64,000 bases of DNA. Source: Piezodorus guildinii (lineage: Eukaryota; Arthropoda; Insecta; Hemiptera; Pentatomidae). The translations under genes were made by a program, and so were the position numbers. The stretch is from assembly GCA_023052935.1 (NCBI GenBank), contig CM041292.1:132632951-132696950 (forward strand), in the 5' to 3' direction. This document shows positions 43,743 through 53,650 of the stretch, piece after piece (within the stretch, counting starts at the first letter, position 1; every line of letters begins with the position of its first letter). The notes below the pieces were generated by a model. It was not told the DNA's origin, did not search any database, and worked only from the letters and a program-made list of their open reading frames with translations.

Positions 43743-44720
43743 ATGGTTCAGTGTTCGATTTGCGATGGTGCTATCACCAGGGAGGAAAAGAAAAATGTGA
43801 GCTGCAGCGAGTGTCGTGTCATTTTTCACGGCAAGTGCTGTAATTTACTGAAAAAGAAATCGAAGCGCTTAAGACCAATAAAAAATCATGGCTATGTCCT
43901 AAGTGTATTCTAGGTAAGAAGTCTGTAGCAGTCGCCGAAAATCCTCTATCACCCTCTAGTCTAAAGAATATTCAATCGCAAAGTAAAGAGCCATCTCCGT
44001 CTGATATCCTCTCAGCAGTAAATAAGCTCGGCGCCCACGTAAATCAAGAGATAAAAGATTTAAAATCATCACTTGATAAATACGGGGAACTAAGTTTCGA
44101 GCTAAACGAGAGACTCAGTAAGATTGAAAATCATCTTGAGGGACAGACGAAATATATATAACAGTTATCTTCTGAAAATAAAGCCTTAAAGTGCCGAGTA
44201 GGCGAACTGGAAGTCCGGCTGAACAGAGCCGAGCAGGGATTATTATCTAATTCATTAGAAATTAGGGCATACCGGTCCGTCCGGGGGAAACCCCCGCTGC
44301 TCTGGTGAACAACATAGCGGCAGGTCTCGGAATTAAAATTAAAATGGAGGACTTAGACGTAGTGGAGCGTCGTAGGCAGAGGAAGGATGACCCAAGACCA
44401 CCCCCTGTCATCGCTCGCTTTGTCAAGCGGACCATCCGGGACGAGCTAATTAGAAGTAGAAAGATTAAAAGAGATTTCACTACGAGGGATATCGGCTGGC
44501 AGGAAAATGACTGCCACCGGATATATCTAAGCGAGGAGATGACCCCTGCCAACCGGCATCTCTATTGGCTCGCCCGGCAAAGGAAGACGGCGGGAAAATT
44601 AAAATACGTGTGGTTTGCTGGCGAAGAGTTCGTGCAGAAGAGACGACGGCACCCAGTTATCTACATCGAACAGGCAAAGATCTCGAAGTTTTTGTTTGAC
44701 ATCCGGATTCCCGTTTTCTT
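43743..44720 (+). pseudogene. CR1-like ORF1 (PHD finger, coiled coil, nucleic-acid binding), broken
   Basis: ATG at 43743. CSICDGAITREEKKNVSCSE with C...FHGKCC forms the first part of a PHD zinc finger. A 1-nt deletion near 43848 shifts the frame, after which EKEIEALKTNKKSWLCPKC completes the finger. A heptad-rich coiled coil follows (ELSFELNERLSKIENHLEGQ, ENKALKCRVGELEVRLNRAE), cut by an in-frame TAA at 44159-44161. A second shift near 44265 leads to IPVRPGETPAALVNNIAAGL, then PPVIARFVKRTIRDELIRSR, KRDFTTRDIG and KYVWFAGEEFVQKR, a baculovirus FP25-like RNA-binding domain common in insect LINE ORF1. It would coat element RNA and act as chaperone. Three lesions make this copy non-functional. 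Confidence 0.85.
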
Positions 44721-45069
44721 CATTGCTTCAGTCGGAATTTACCATCGGTTAACAGTTTTACGGTCACAATCTATATTATTTTTTTCATTTATCATATTGT
44801 TCAGTGATTTTTTTTTTATATTAGTTCGTCAAATTTAAATTTAATTCTTAGCCCCAAAGATATCTGTATGCATATATATGTATGTTGTGTTTGTGTTTAT
44901 ATGTATATTTGTGTGTGGGTGTGTATGCATACATGTATATATCTATATTATTTTCTCTTTATTTTTCTGTCTTTCTTTCTCTTCAAATGTTTTTTCAATA
45001 TAGTTTTATACTTAGAGCGTCTTTCCTCTCCTACCTCTTTCCTTTTTCACCTTCCATCTCATCTCCATC

Positions 45070-47871
45070 ATGTCTAGTATCCTAACTACCTGCCACGTTA
45101 ACGCGCAGTCCTTACCTGCTCATTATGACGAATTCCTTCAATATTTCACCCAAAATTTCTACCATATTGTTGCCGTTTCCGAGACATGGTTAAAACCCCA
45201 CATACCTTCCTCTTCTGTTTCCCTTCCAAACTATTCCTTTATTCGTCACGACCGTATCTGCCGTACTGGTGGAGGAGTCGGGCTTTATGTCCACAATAGC
45301 CTTAGATTTCGAATCCTTGAATTTTCATCCCAAACTGAGCACCCGCATATCGAATTCCTCCTTATTGAAATCCCTTTCAAAGAAAATCCTCTCCTATATG
45401 TTGTAGCCTACCGCCCTCCTTTAGTACCTTTCGATGAATCCTTTGAATCAATCCTTTACAAATATGTTCCTCTTTACACTAACATAATTATTTCCGGTGA
45501 CCTTAATACCAACCTCCTTTCGCATTCCAATGACAGACTTTACTTAGACAATCTCTTCTTCTCCCTCCATCTATTCATCGTTCCCTTTGCCCCTACCCAT
45601 CATACCCGCTGTACTGATACCTGGTTGGACGTTTATGTTATAGATACAGTTGATAACCTTCTTTCCTCCTCCCAATTACCGGTTCCATTCTTGTCATCCC
45701 ACGATTTAATCCAAATATCTTACAATATTAAAACTCCAGCAATCCTTCCTAAAACTATAACATTCCGTAACCTTGAAACCCTCTCTCGTGAAACCATTCT
45801 AGCAGACCTTGAATCCCTAAAATGGGAAGAAATTTACACTTCCTCTTCCATTGACTCTATGGTAGATATCCTCACTTCTAACCTACTCAGGATCCTTGAT
45901 ATCCATGCTCCTCTTAAAACCTGTACCTTCCGTCGCCGTCCTGCTCCATGGTTGTGTCAAGAAATAAAAGATCTTCAAAGGAGACGTGAGGCTGCCCGAA
46001 GACGCTACAGACGGACAAGGCAAGACGATGACTATCAAGCGTTCAGGGTACTCCGTAACTTGACACAAACCCGAGTAAGACAAGCGAAATCTAATTATTT
46101 TCACAAAGCCCTCTCCTCAGTCCCTGATCCTAAGTCTAAATGGCAACTCCTTCGAAAACTCTCCCTCTGTAAATCCACTACCTCTTCAGAGATTCCAGTA
46201 TCACCTGAAGAATTAAACTCCTACTTTATATCTTCGTCCTCGAGCAATTCTTCACCATATTCCCAGCATATCCTAGTTCCATCCTTTAACTCCGAAAACT
46301 TATATTTCTCTGACATCTCACCAACTGACATAATAGACTCAGTTATGAAATCCCGCACAAACTCCATAGGCTTTGACGGAATCCCTGTTAAATTACTGAA
46401 ACTATGTCTCCCAGAAATTTTACCAATACTTCTATTCATCTATAATTTTTCCCTCCAAAATTCAGTATTCCCTACCTCTTGGAAAAAAGCCATAGTCCAT
46501 CCCATTAACAAAAATTCCAATCCTACAACTCCTAAAGACTTCCGCCCGATCTCCATCCTATCTAATCTTTCTAAACCTTTAGAAAGATTAGTGCAATCTC
46601 AAATGTCAAAATTCCTTGAAGATTCCAAATCAATCAATCCTCTTCAATCCGGTTTCCGATCGGGTTTCTCCACCCAATCAGCTCTTACCAAAATTACCAA
46701 TGACATATACACTGCAATAGACAACAAACAGCTAACAGTACTAATACTCCTCGACTTTTCCAAAGCGTTTGATTCCCTGAACCATTCTATCCTTTACTCC
46801 AAGCTGAAATCTCTTTCCTTTTCCTACAGCTCTATTCTCTGGTTCCAGTCTTTTCTATCAGACCGTACCCAAGCAGTTCACATTCCCAACCAGCCTCTAT
46901 CTTCTTTTCTTACCCTTCCCTCTGGGGTGGCCCAGGGTTCAAGTGTTTCTCCTATCCTTTTCAATGCCTTTATAAACGATCTTCCCAATTCAGTACACCA
47001 CTGCTCCTACCACCTATATGCCGATGACTTTCAAATCTACCTGACATTTCCTCCCACTGAGTTATCAGCAGCGTTTACTAATATTCAAGAAGACCTAAAC
47101 AGGATTTGTAATTGGGCAAATCAGAACAAACTAAGTTTAAACGCTGCGAAAACCCAGGCAATCATTATTGGATCCGATTCCCATCTCACTTCTATTCCAT
47201 CTCTTCCTACACTACTACTAAACAACCACCCCATCACTTTCAGCTCCTCTGTAAAAAATTTAGGCATCCATATTGAACAAACCTTATCTTGGAAACCTCA
47301 TGTGGCCCAAATTTCCCGAAAGTCAATAAGCACACTAAAGCTATTCCATTGCTCCCGTCATGTTCTCCCACAGTCCACTCGTAAGCTCCTCGTATCCTCT
47401 TTAATTTTTTCTCAATTCGATTATGGATGTGCGGTATATGGTGGCCTCTCGATGATGCTGGAGAAGAGATTGAAGCAGATTATGAATTGTTCTTTAAGAT
47501 TCATTTATGGCACGTCGAGGCGGTCTCATGTATCCCATCTTTATACCGAATCAAATTGGCTTTTTCCCCACACCCGTAGACTATATTTCCTTGGATCTTT
47601 CCTATACCAAACTATCAACTCCCAACATCCTTCCTATATCTATAATCTCCTGCAGTTTAAACCCTCAATTCACCCACTAGAAACGAGGTCCCGTATGTCC
47701 AACCTTTATATCCCTTCCCACAGAACAAAAAAATATGAATGTTCCTTTCTGGCCCGTTCGACCAGTTTCTGGAATTCCCTCCCATCAAATATTCGTCGTG
47801 CTTCCTCCCTTTCTAAATTCAAATACCATCTCTTCCATTACCTTTTAGCATCCCAAAATGACGCTATCTGA
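45070..47871 (+). CDS. CR1-like ORF2: APE endonuclease and reverse transcriptase, intact
   Basis: 933 codons from ATG 45070. Endonuclease about residues 5-225: CHVNAQSLPAHYDEFL, VSETWLKPHI (catalytic Glu), VVAYRPP, SGDLNTNLLSHSND, SSHDLIQISYN (the usual S-D-H carries Ser in place of Asp). A basic linker RRRPAPWLCQEIKDLQRR follows at about 290. RT about 440-730: PTSWKKAIVHPINKNSN, FRPISILSNLSKPLERLVQS, LQSGFRSGFSTQSALTKITN, LLDFSKAFDSLNHSIL, PSGVAQGSSVSPILFNAFIN and the catalytic LYADDFQIYLTF at about 650. Thumb and C-terminus: KNLGIHIEQTLSWKPHV, FGCAVYGG-like FDYGCAVYGG, SFWNSLPSNIRRASSLSKFK. It nicks target DNA and primes cDNA synthesis there. The absence of any stop suggests a young copy. 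Confidence 0.93.
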   Translation: MSSILTTCHVNAQSLPAHYDEFLQYFTQNFYHIVAVSETWLKPHIPSSSVSLPNYSFIRHDRICRTGGGVGLYVHNSLRFRILEFSSQTEHPHIEFLLIEIPFKENPLLYVVAYRPPLVPFDESFESILYKYVPLYTNIIISGDLNTNLLSHSNDRLYLDNLFFSLHLFIVPFAPTHHTRCTDTWLDVYVIDTVDNLLSSSQLPVPFLSSHDLIQISYNIKTPAILPKTITFRNLETLSRETILADLESLKWEEIYTSSSIDSMVDILTSNLLRILDIHAPLKTCTFRRRPAPWLCQEIKDLQRRREAARRRYRRTRQDDDYQAFRVLRNLTQTRVRQAKSNYFHKALSSVPDPKSKWQLLRKLSLCKSTTSSEIPVSPEELNSYFISSSSSNSSPYSQHILVPSFNSENLYFSDISPTDIIDSVMKSRTNSIGFDGIPVKLLKLCLPEILPILLFIYNFSLQNSVFPTSWKKAIVHPINKNSNPTTPKDFRPISILSNLSKPLERLVQSQMSKFLEDSKSINPLQSGFRSGFSTQSALTKITNDIYTAIDNKQLTVLILLDFSKAFDSLNHSILYSKLKSLSFSYSSILWFQSFLSDRTQAVHIPNQPLSSFLTLPSGVAQGSSVSPILFNAFINDLPNSVHHCSYHLYADDFQIYLTFPPTELSAAFTNIQEDLNRICNWANQNKLSLNAAKTQAIIIGSDSHLTSIPSLPTLLLNNHPITFSSSVKNLGIHIEQTLSWKPHVAQISRKSISTLKLFHCSRHVLPQSTRKLLVSSLIFSQFDYGCAVYGGLSMMLEKRLKQIMNCSLRFIYGTSRRSHVSHLYTESNWLFPHTRRLYFLGSFLYQTINSQHPSYIYNLLQFKPSIHPLETRSRMSNLYIPSHRTKKYECSFLARSTSFWNSLPSNIRRASSLSKFKYHLFHYLLASQNDAI

Positions 47872-48476
47872 CAATGTAATCATTTTTAATAAAATTGTAT
47901 TCAATTTTCTTATTATTTTTTATTTCTAGAAGTATTTATTTATGATTTTTCAGTTGTTTTTTTTTTTTTTTTTTTTTATTCTTGAAATTTTCTTTTGTTT
48001 CAATCGTCATAGTATTTTTATATTGTAATTAGAAGACTTTGTTTCTTGTTTTTGTAGTATATTATTTTCATTTATGTTTTAATTAGTTTATCTTTTATTA
48101 ATTCTTAGCCGATTAAAAATCCTTTATTACTGTAAAGCTTATGTTATTCTTAAAAGACTAAATATCAAAATAATGTAAATATTCATTTATTTTTTTTTCT
48201 TCTTTTTGTTTTATATTTAAACTCATTTATTTTCCATTTTGTTCAACACAATTATTTTCTGAGGATTGTTTTTATTTTAATTGTTTTAATTTTAATTTTA
48301 TTTGTTTATTTTATTTTGTATTATGCATATATTTATCTATAATTTTAAATATTAGTAAATTATGTTTATTTGTCTGTTGGCCAGACATGTATATTTTAAA
48401 CTGTGCAAATTTATTATTCTCAAGGGACACTGTCCCAGAATAAAATTTATTTTCTATCTATCTATCTATCTATGTA
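47872..48476 (+). other. CR1-like 3' UTR and (TCTA)n tail
   Basis: T-rich AT-rich 3' UTR. The last 55 bp contain a GGGACACTGTCCC hairpin, AGAATAAA and the tetranucleotide tail. The hairpin is also present in the related 3' end at 37107, so it is probably the signal recognised by this RT family. Confidence 0.75.
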
Positions 48477-48606
48477 AGGCAACAATAACCACTATCCCAT
48501 ACTACAAAAAAAAGTGACACGTAATTGATGCAATAACCACAACATGTATAAAGTTTGAGGCCTGTGGCCCTTTGTAAAAAGTTGAAAATTTAAACTCTTC
48601 ATCCAA

Positions 48607-48607
48607 G

Positions 48608-48654
<47 letters not shown>
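48607..48654. repeat. Poly-A tract of about 48 bp
   Basis: Uninterrupted A run. The ORF of 18 Phe on the minus strand is an artefact. May be a retro tail, but no element is recognised upstream. Confidence 0.95.
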
Positions 48655-48656
<2 letters not shown>

Positions 48657-50157
48657 GAGTTTAATCAAAATCATTAAGGATGGTTTTAAGAAAATAGTAA
48701 AATGCACGGTTTAAGGTAGCTCTTTTGGTTCACAAAGAAAAAGTCGCTATAACATCTCTGGCATATACGCTCTTAAAATGTGAAATTTTAGTTTAATACA
48801 ACGAATAATTTTTGAGAAAGACTTACCACATGCTCAAACCTTTTAGCGCAACTTGGTGATTTGTACTCAAGCAAGGTACCCTAAGACCAGTGAAAACTGG
48901 GATTCAGAACTTTTCACGGTTGCAATACTTTCTCTTACCTTACATATCATAAATAGGTAAGTGAAATTAAAAATATATTTTGCACCTCATTCCCTCAGAA
49001 ATTAACTGTAATTCATGGTTAAATGGTTAGAAAGCCTAAAACGTGGATAAAACGCTCTCTAAAAATATATTACACGTACGTTTAAAATGCTTTGGATGAT
49101 ATTACGGCAGTTAAATTTTCCAAAAAAGGATTTCTAAAATTTAAGTAAATATTGTAACTTAGTTTTTCTTCATATTTGTCGATGGATTTAAACCTAACCT
49201 TTTTGGTTTTTTATATAAGAAAGAAGGCTTTTCGTCGCCTGGTTTTCTAGAGCCTTAGGAAATCGGGCTTAGTGCCTTAGAAGGATACAGACTCTTCTAT
49301 AATTTATGTATCCCTTGTGCCGACTCTGAGTCTCTTGGAAGAAATAAAGTATTCATAGCCTGGGAGGAGGTTCCTATGATCTACAGCACCTTGTCCTCGC
49401 GGGGAGACATTTATCGGCCATTTATGATTGCCTTAAAATTCATGTATCCTCATACAAATTTTACAAGATACAAGGAAGGGTGGTAGATCTGCAATTTGAA
49501 ATTCCTTTACGACCTCCCTTCTTGAATTAATGCTGAAACGGGGATAATGGTCTCTTGTATTACTTATTCAAATATTTAAGATCTGTTAGGCGTTTTGAAA
49601 TTGTCTTTATAAGCTCGGTTCATTTCTTAATAAGTCTCGTATATTTTTAATGTTATGCCTTTAAGACTTCAACAGATAACATTCAGAAAATCTTCCTTTT
49701 CCGAAAAAAGGAGTGCTTCGTAGACTGTGTTTGTAAATAGATACTAGTGTAATTTGAAAATAGTTCTTTGTTTTCTTTTTTATATTTATTTACTTAATAT
49801 TACTTTTTATTATCCTTACTTTGTTTTTTAAATTATTTTTAAAAAGTTTTTGACGGAAACTCTAAGTAGGTATCTAAGTAGAAATAAGTTAACTTATGAG
49901 CTGTTATAATAATCCGCAGCTAATTCAAAATGTTTCATTGAAGCTAAATCAAATACTGCATTACTTACAGCCCTAGCAAACCACAATCAACAGCACTATT
50001 ATCAGATGCCTCTCCTACCCCGCTATAGAAGTTCCTCTCAGTCAATATAAATCAGGTTACAAGAAACTGTTCGTATTCTACTCGAAACGTTCGAGGATAT
50101 GTTAAGGCATGTACCAGAATAACTAGTAATTTAGTTGGGTATTAAACACATTCTATA

Positions 50158-50159
<2 letters not shown>
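48655..50159. other. Non-coding; family R copy and an island at 49240-49620
   Basis: 48830-48975 is an inverted family R copy (AACTTTTCACGGTTGCAATA, AATAGGTAAGTGAAA). 49240-49620 is a GC-richer, unrepeated block with ATTTATCGGCCATTTATGATTG and CTCGCGGGGAGAC, possibly conserved regulatory sequence. Remaining parts are AT-rich. Confidence 0.35.

Positions 50160-50235
<76 letters not shown>
50160..50235. repeat. (TA)n microsatellite
   Basis: About 75 bp of TA. Confidence 0.97.
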
Positions 50236-50240
<5 letters not shown>

Positions 50241-50344
50241 TTATTATTATTATTTTTTTAAAGATCTTAGAATTTTCATTTTTTTAGCTAGTAATAAAAT
50301 ATAGTTTGATAAATCTCTGTTATCCTAGTTCATATAAAGACAAT

Positions 50345-50608
50345 AATTTTTTTTTAAATAATCTTTATTGCAATATATAATAAAATACTCAAAACATGTT
50401 GTACCAATAAAATAAATCATGTTGTACCAAAGTTACCCATTCTCTTAAGTAATCCCAAAATAACATAAACATAGGATATAGACACATTAATGAATGAAAG
50501 AAACAATAAATATTAAAAAAAAATTCCACAATTTGAAAAAAATTACATCAGATGTATCTTACAGTAATATATGTTGGTGCACATACTGCTTTGAGCTATT
50601 TTTTTTAT
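50345..50608. other. Possible minus-strand retro tail
   Basis: Poly-T (50347-50355) then AAATAATCTTTATTGCAATA, compatible with the 3' end of a minus-strand LINE (inverted AATAAA-like signal). No coding part can be recognised beyond it. Confidence 0.3.
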
Positions 50609-51213
50609 ATGAGGAAGATGGTTGGGGTTGCGGTCATAAATTAAAACACACAATTAAAAATAAGCGTTATTTTAATTATGTGCCGACGTTTCGGCCTACA
50701 ATGTGGGCCTTCATCAGGGCTAAAAGAAACAAGATAACAACCAATGTAATTATAGACTTAATAATGCGTTAGGTATATAATAATAATATGACAGTAATAA
50801 ATTATGGGAACATAAATAATATTAAATGTGAAATGATAATAAGATGACAATTATAAAGTATGGAAATAAGGTGACAGTTATAAAGTATGGAAATAAACAA
50901 AATTAAGATGATAGTTATAAAGTATGGAAGTAAACATAATTGAGATGATAATATTGTAATGAGAATATATAAATAGAGACTAAGTAAATGAAAAAAATGA
51001 TAAAGGAAAAATATGTGAACAATTAAAATTTTAAATATTAACAATTTTGAGTTGATATATGACGGTAGGTATATGACATTGTAGGCCGAAACGTCGGCAC
51101 ATAATTAAAATAACGCTTATTTTTAATTGTGTGTTTTAATTTATGACCGCAACCCCAACCATCTTCCTCATCTAATTTCTCTACGGTCAACAAAACTCCA
51201 TCATTATTTTTTT
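50609..51213. mobile_element. Hairpin-element family H with hammerhead-like motif
   Basis: Arms of about 110 bp: ATGAGGAAGATGGTTGGGGT to CGGCCTACAATG at the left (50609-50703), complemented at 51079-51173; the right arm extends to 51213 (GTTGACCGTAG inverted, ACTCCATCAT). Minus strand 50720-50682 reads GCC-CTGATGA-A-GGCC-loop-GGCC-GAAACGTC-GGC, the best hammerhead-like copy in the window. The body holds three to four imperfect repeats of GACAGTTATAAAGTATGGAA (50843-50957). The 92-codon frame at 50494-50772 is incidental. Confidence 0.75.
50682..50720 (-). ncRNA. Hammerhead-ribozyme-like motif (best copy)
   Basis: In minus sense: stem I GCC/GGC, conserved CTGATGA, one extra A, stem II GGCC/GGCC with a loop of about 10 nt, GAA, a minimal ACGT stem III, C at the expected cleavage position, then GGC. 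Apart from the extra base it follows the minimal hammerhead layout known from Penelope-like retroelements. Function is inferred, not shown. Confidence 0.45.
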
Positions 51214-51289
51214 TATAGTTTTCAATATTTCTTATAAGACAAGTTTTTTAAATAAAACATTTGGAAAAAATTTGTTTACTGAGCTTGTT

Positions 51290-51572
51290 TATGTAATGTT
51301 TAATAATAGGTATTCTCAGTTCTGAATGCATGGTTTTATTCTTTTCTTGTAAGGATAATTTCTACAGATTCGTATACATTTATTTTGGAACGTAAGTAAT
51401 TTTTTGTAGTTTGATTTACATATATAGCTAAATATTGGGCATGCGTAAGTAAGAATTGGTCGTAAACAAACCTTATATAACAATCATTCATAAGTTACAT
51501 TTAATTTAGATTGTCTGTTAAAATATGTATATATAGTATACAGAGCTCGATTGGCTTTGTTACACACAAAAT
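51290..51572 (-). pseudogene. Jockey-clade LINE remnant, third subfamily
   Basis: Minus strand reads ANRALYTIYTYFNRQSKLNV, one stop, LLYKVCLRPILTYACPIFSY, ICKSNYKKLLTFQNKCIRIC. This is the thumb/C-terminal 'R-x-L-x-L...RPI-x-TYA-x-P-x-W...L-Q-x-x-Q-N-K' block of Jockey elements with TYA (not TYG) at the key position, so a different subfamily from the 27- and 33-kb copies. Confidence 0.75.
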
Positions 51573-51879
51573 AAAGACAATAATAATTGATACGAAATGC
51601 GCTGGTTGAGTTAGATACATTGTGCTACAACCACTTTCGTTTGACAAGATATCAAGCATGAAAATTGGTAGGATAGAGAAATCTTAAAATCTTTCGAATT
51701 AAAAGAGGTTTGCATAGGGATCAGAAACTCTGTAATACTGTTCACCATTACTATGGTAATTCTAGGTTTAAAAATAAATAAATAAAAAAATATTTTTAAA
51801 AAACCTGTACTTCTAAAACCCATGAAGAGTCCCATTTAAAAATATTAAAGAGATTCGTACTGTAATATAGATAGCCGCT

Positions 51880-52078
51880 AGTTTTTCTACCCCATAATTT
51901 AGGTACCCACTTTATAGAGGCTGGGTCTACCCCAGGAGGGTTTCCATAACTTAGGAACGCCCTCCGGTTGAAATAACAGAATAAATAAATAATATTCTGT
52001 CACAGCCGGGATTCGAACCCAGATTCCAAAGAACGGTAGCCTAGTGCTGTATTCACTAGACCACCCCGCTCCTAAAGA
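51880..52078 (-). mobile_element. tRNA-derived SINE
   Basis: Minus strand: GGAGCGGGGTGGTCTAGTGA (A-box region), GGGTTCGAATCCCGGC (near-perfect B box with TpsiC-type stem), a short TTATTTATTTATTCTG linker, then a body with GGAGGGCGTTCCTAAG and CCTCCTGGGGTAGACCC. The cloverleaf-like head suggests fairly young age. No target duplication identified. Distinct from the 17.8/18.5-kb SINE family. Confidence 0.75.
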
Positions 52079-52859
52079 AACGAAATATAAACGGTAGAAA
52101 ACAAATTTCGAGAAGTATAAAGGAAATCCTAGAAATTATTTGAAAGTGGCGAAAAAAACCTTTATTCAAGTTACTGTTTTAAATAATAATTTAGACAATT
52201 AGACTATTCCTAGATGTTCCCATAGAAACAAAATATAATTTCTATGAAATCTTTTATTTTCGATGAATAGTTCTATCTCGAATGTTTATAAAGAGAAAAT
52301 TTGTTGATATAACAATGATGACTAACCCCTTACATAGCCAGATAGTGCTCCAAACACCATAGCGTAAACGATCCAACAACCCGTGTAATAGTGTTATCAA
52401 GGACGCCCTACGGGCATCAGAACCACACTAACCAAATAAACCTGACCGTATGGTATTGTAAATGATTCAAACGGTTAACAATAGAATAAGAGTTAGCTAC
52501 GTTTTCGTCAGTTAATTTTAGTACAGTTGGTTTTATTTACTTAGTCAATGCTGACAACTTTTATTTACATAAAAAAATATGTAATAACTCTGGCAGTTTG
52601 AAGACGAAATGTTTAATACTGCGTTTTCTCCTTTTACACGTTACAATGCTATATTTTGAAACATTTATGTATAGTGAACCGAGTTCATGAGGAGCATTTG
52701 GGAGAAGACGAGACAGATGAAGAGGAAGTATTAAAATAATTACATTCTCGTGGTCTTTAAGGCCTTTTCTTGATGATAATAATAATCTAATCTAATGATT
52801 TACTGTTTTAAATCTAGGAGAACAGAGCATCGACTAAAAAAAAAAATATTTTTAATCCT
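52079..52859. other. AT-rich non-coding stretch
   Basis: No gene, no secure repeat. Confidence 0.45.
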
Positions 52860-53345
52860 CTATGTTTTTCATGTAGACATTTGTAATTTTTCGTTCAAAC
52901 CAATATAGCTCTTAAACGATAGGTCAAGGCGATAAATGTTATATAATAAAGTTAAATAGTAGTGTTAAATAATAATAAAATTCTCCACTAAATTTCTGAC
53001 ACGAGAACTGTCGTTAAATTTCGATTAAAGCAACAACAAATAGAGGGTGTCAAAAAAGCGCCAACTCTGAAAAAAATGTAGACAAGACGTGATTTTTTTC
53101 ATTTAAAACAACGTGCACCCTAAACAGTAGGTTCTAGTGATAAATGTTATATACAGAAATAACTTTAAAATTTTAATGGGAGTAACACCCTAATAGCAAT
53201 TTTGACACAGAGTGTGTCAATAAGGCCCTAAAACTTAATAAATGTAGCAAATGCTGCCTTCTTTTATTCGAAGCAATATAGATTTTAAACGGTAGGTCCT
53301 ATAGAAAAATGTTATATAAAAAAAATGAAAAGAGCTAGAGCGTGT
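52860..53345. repeat. Degenerate long tandem repeat, three units
   Basis: TAAACG(A/G)TAGGTC... GATAAATGTTATATA-like blocks at 52913, 53122 and 53289, each preceded by a poly-T plus AAAACAA(C/T)... segment and a (G)AGTGTGTCAA.AA.GCCC piece. Unit length varies between about 170 and 210 bp because of indels. Possibly an old satellite. Confidence 0.6.
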
Positions 53346-53429
53346 CAAACTGAAGGTATATTGTACATAAGTATGTATGTGTTTCAGGTGTTCATTTATT
53401 TACAGCATTTATTAATTAATTTTTATTTT

Positions 53430-53570
53430 CTATGAAATATATAGTATGGGAAAGTGTTGCGATAGTGAAAATATTCTAATTCTACTTTTAAACGAAAATA
53501 CATATTTTAGGGTCCCCTGAGTCCAAATGACCAAGTCCAGCAAAAAAGTCTGTGTGTGTGGTAAAAACCT
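53430..53570 (+). repeat. Dispersed repeat family R, copy 4
   Basis: AAAGTGTTGCGATAGTGAAA, TTTAGGGTCCCCTGAGTCCA, AAGTCTGTGTGTGTGG; same order as copy 1. Confidence 0.65.
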
Positions 53571-53650
53571 AACACAATGAAAGTTACGGCATGCGCATGA
53601 GTATAGCGGTCATCTTTCAAGTCGGCTCTTGGATTTCTTGCTTTTTCAGT

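Larger units (their letters stand above)
43541..48476 (+). mobile_element. CR1-like LINE, near full length
   Basis: Ordered parts: 5' UTR (about 43541-43742), ORF1 with PHD finger, coiled coil and an RNA-binding C-terminal domain (broken), spacer, intact ORF2 (45070-47871), 3' UTR of about 600 bp ending CAAGGGACACTGTCCCAGAA (hairpin) and a (TCTA)n tail at 48452-48473. The PHD finger in ORF1, APE endonuclease plus RT without RNase H in ORF2, and the microsatellite tail fit CR1/Jockey-superfamily elements. 3' remnants of related elements lie at 5724, 7740/11313 and 36590. Confidence 0.88.

Noticed and set aside
48492..48707. Poly-Phe minus-strand frame
   Set aside because: Artefact of the 48-bp poly-A tract.
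52003..52070. Functional tRNA gene (TTCGAATCCCGG)
   Set aside because: The head is followed by a SINE body and the acceptor and anticodon arms do not fold convincingly, so a tRNA-derived SINE is a better reading.
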